DNA of 15,632 bases from Deinococcus detaillensis. GTDB lineage: Bacteria > Deinococcota > Deinococci > Deinococcales > Deinococcaceae. The notes under the pieces are model-generated. The model made no database searches and was not told the origin of the DNA. It was given only the letters and a program-made list of their open reading frames with translations. The translations under genes were made by a program, and so were the position numbers. Each line of letters starts with the position of its first letter. Within the stretch, counting starts at the first letter, position 1. Shown here in pieces: positions 14,939 through 15,632 of this stretch. Location of the stretch: positions 1-15,632 of the forward strand of contig NZ_VKDB01000042.1 in the NCBI RefSeq assembly GCF_007280555.1. Reading direction: 5' to 3'.

Positions 14939-14999
14939 GTGAGCCCAGAGGGGGCGTCGCGGTCAGATTTGTTGGTCGCTCAGTCCAGATCGGTGAGGG

Positions 15000-15227
15000 T
15001 CAGCTCAGTCGGCGGCGCTCTGATTCGGTCACCCGTTCTGTACGCTGCTCCGAAGTGGCCCTTGCAAACCATTCCGGTAACTGCGCGATAGAAAACACGA
15101 TCTCGCTGCCGGGCCTTGGAAGGACAGGGCCTCCATCGTCAGCCCAGACGGACAGGGCCAGCTTCTTGGCTGGACTCAACGGAGCTGGGGCGTCTGGAGC
15201 AATGGTCGATGCGGGTTTAACTTGCAT
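15000..15227 (-). CDS. Small hypothetical protein, 75 residues
   Basis: A short ORF I do not recognise. The N-terminus is Pro/Ala-rich and probably disordered (APDAPAPLSPAKK). A middle segment (VWADDGGPVLPRPGSEIVFSI) looks like a short folded core, and a charged helix rich in Arg and Glu (about 52-73) ends the protein. The ATG has AGGAAG about 11 bases upstream, somewhat far. It is first in a minus-strand run, 110 bases before the baeRF-like gene, next to the AT-rich edge. No membrane segment or cysteine is seen. Confidence 0.55.
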   Translation of the reverse strand: MQVKPASTIAPDAPAPLSPAKKLALSVWADDGGPVLPRPGSEIVFSIAQLPEWFARATSEQRTERVTESERRRLS

Positions 15228-15410
15228 AAATCATCACACTTCCTCTGGCAGGAAACATCTATTTCATGCTCTTGTTGTTAGAGGAGACATGCTTCCCGCT
15301 GAAATCATTCTACCTTATTTATCGTAAAGGTACCTGATCAAATTGGAGACCAAAAAATAAATTTCTGTGTTAATATTTAAGAAACGGCGGCATTTCAAAA
15401 ATAAATCTAA

Positions 15411-15575
15411 ATGACCCTGCTTTTCAAAAAATCTCTCTTACGAAAAAGAATAAAACTTGAGGTTCTATTAGAAACAGAGATGATTTCAAAATTGTCGCGC
15501 CCGGCTTTGCCAAGAGAAAATCCAGACCTTCCAGCTGACGGCCTGACAGATTTTATGAGAAAGCGTCCCCAGTAG
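15411..15575 (+). CDS. Candidate 54-residue basic small protein, or decayed remnant
   Basis: An ATG-to-TAG frame giving MTLLFKKSLLRKRIKLEV at the start and DGLTDFMRKRPQ at the end. Its first half uses AT-rich codons (AAA, AGA, ATA, TTA) unlike the neighbours, while the second half (LSRPALPRENPDLPADG) has more normal composition. No ribosome site lies at a useful distance. It could be an acquired small gene or the 3' end of a decayed one. Its stop codon falls inside a strong hairpin. I do not recognise it. Confidence 0.25.
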   Translation: MTLLFKKSLLRKRIKLEVLLETEMISKLSRPALPRENPDLPADGLTDFMRKRPQ

Positions 15576-15586
15576 GGGACACTTTC
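15559..15586. terminator. Strong GTCCCC hairpin
   Basis: GAAAGCGTCCCC (15559-15570) pairs with GGGGACACTTTC (15575-15586) around an AGTA loop, with one C-A mismatch in 12 pairs. It overlaps the stop codon of the candidate small ORF. The T-run after it (CGTTT) is short, so it could be a weak terminator, an RNA leader element or part of a terminal repeat. Confidence 0.45.
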
Positions 15587-15590
15587 GTTT

Positions 15591-15632
15591 ATGACGACAG
15601 AACAGGCCACCGGGGACGCTTCTCGACTCTAT
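15591..15632 (+). CDS. Possible start of a gene running off the right edge
   Basis: An ATG followed by 13 open codons to the window end (MTTEQATGDASRLY). Codon use is normal for the window and the residues look like a plausible soluble N-terminus. The nearest ribosome-like site is AGGGG about 12 bases upstream, inside the GTCCCC hairpin, so pairing there would hide it. Too little sequence is present to name it. Confidence 0.3.
   Translation, partial: MTTEQATGDASRLY

Larger units (their letters stand above)
15228..15590. other. AT-rich segment with little coding signal
   Basis: This stretch is clearly richer in A and T than the rest of the window, especially 15300-15500. It must contain the promoter of the minus-strand run: TAGAAT at 15310-15315 on the minus strand is a good -10, but the -35 position holds GGTACC-like sequence rather than TTGACA. 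It also holds a candidate small plus-strand ORF and a hairpin (both listed). The composition suggests acquired DNA, an insertion border or a strongly melting promoter region. Confidence 0.5.

Overview
The window looks like chromosomal DNA of a high-GC bacterium, most likely a Deinococcus. The points for this are strong AGGAGG-type ribosome sites with frequent GTG starts, a DUF2259-type secreted protein, a baeRF-family protein beside a universal stress protein, and a permuted photolyase-like flavoprotein. The genus is an inference; there is no rRNA gene or other decisive marker. No tRNA, rRNA or CRISPR array was seen.

Left part (1-4500): the left edge carries the first codons of what looks like an IS3-type transposase reading leftwards out of the window. 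Next comes a pair of c-di-GMP genes transcribed divergently: a TPR-GGDEF diguanylate cyclase (minus strand) with intact active and inhibitory sites, and a PAS-PAS-GAF-like-GGDEF-EAL protein (plus strand) whose GGDEF site is degenerate but whose EAL phosphodiesterase residues are all present. The pair would make and destroy the same second messenger.

Light-related part (4565-8972, minus strand): a large orphan sensor histidine kinase has an N-terminal domain with the canonical LOV signature (GRNCRFLQ, photoactive Cys59), so it is predicted to sense blue light through flavin. Just upstream on the same strand is a photolyase/cryptochrome-related flavoprotein with swapped domain order (FAD domain first, Rossmann-like antenna-type domain last) and an extra three-cysteine motif. 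No response regulator is present. Three copies of a 12-bp element lie between these two genes.

Middle and right (9079-15227): a short plus-strand hypothetical gene is followed by a long run of minus-strand genes. In transcription order from the right these are a 75-residue hypothetical, a baeRF family 3-like protein, a UspA-type stress protein, a secreted von Willebrand A protein with three 90-residue repeats, a secreted DUF2259 protein with a one-base gap from the VWA gene, a possible small cysteine-rich ORF, and DNA polymerase IV (dinB). The theme is stress survival, envelope proteins and damage tolerance.

Right edge (15228-15632): this stretch is strikingly AT-rich compared with the rest. 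It holds a candidate 54-codon ORF, a strong GTCCCC hairpin with a competing second partner arm, and the possible start of a gene running out of the window. The stretch may be acquired DNA or an insertion-element border.

The most interesting reading is that 196-8972 forms a light and c-di-GMP signalling neighbourhood (blue-light kinase, flavin photoprotein, cyclase and phosphodiesterase). The link between light sensing and c-di-GMP is inferred from proximity only.
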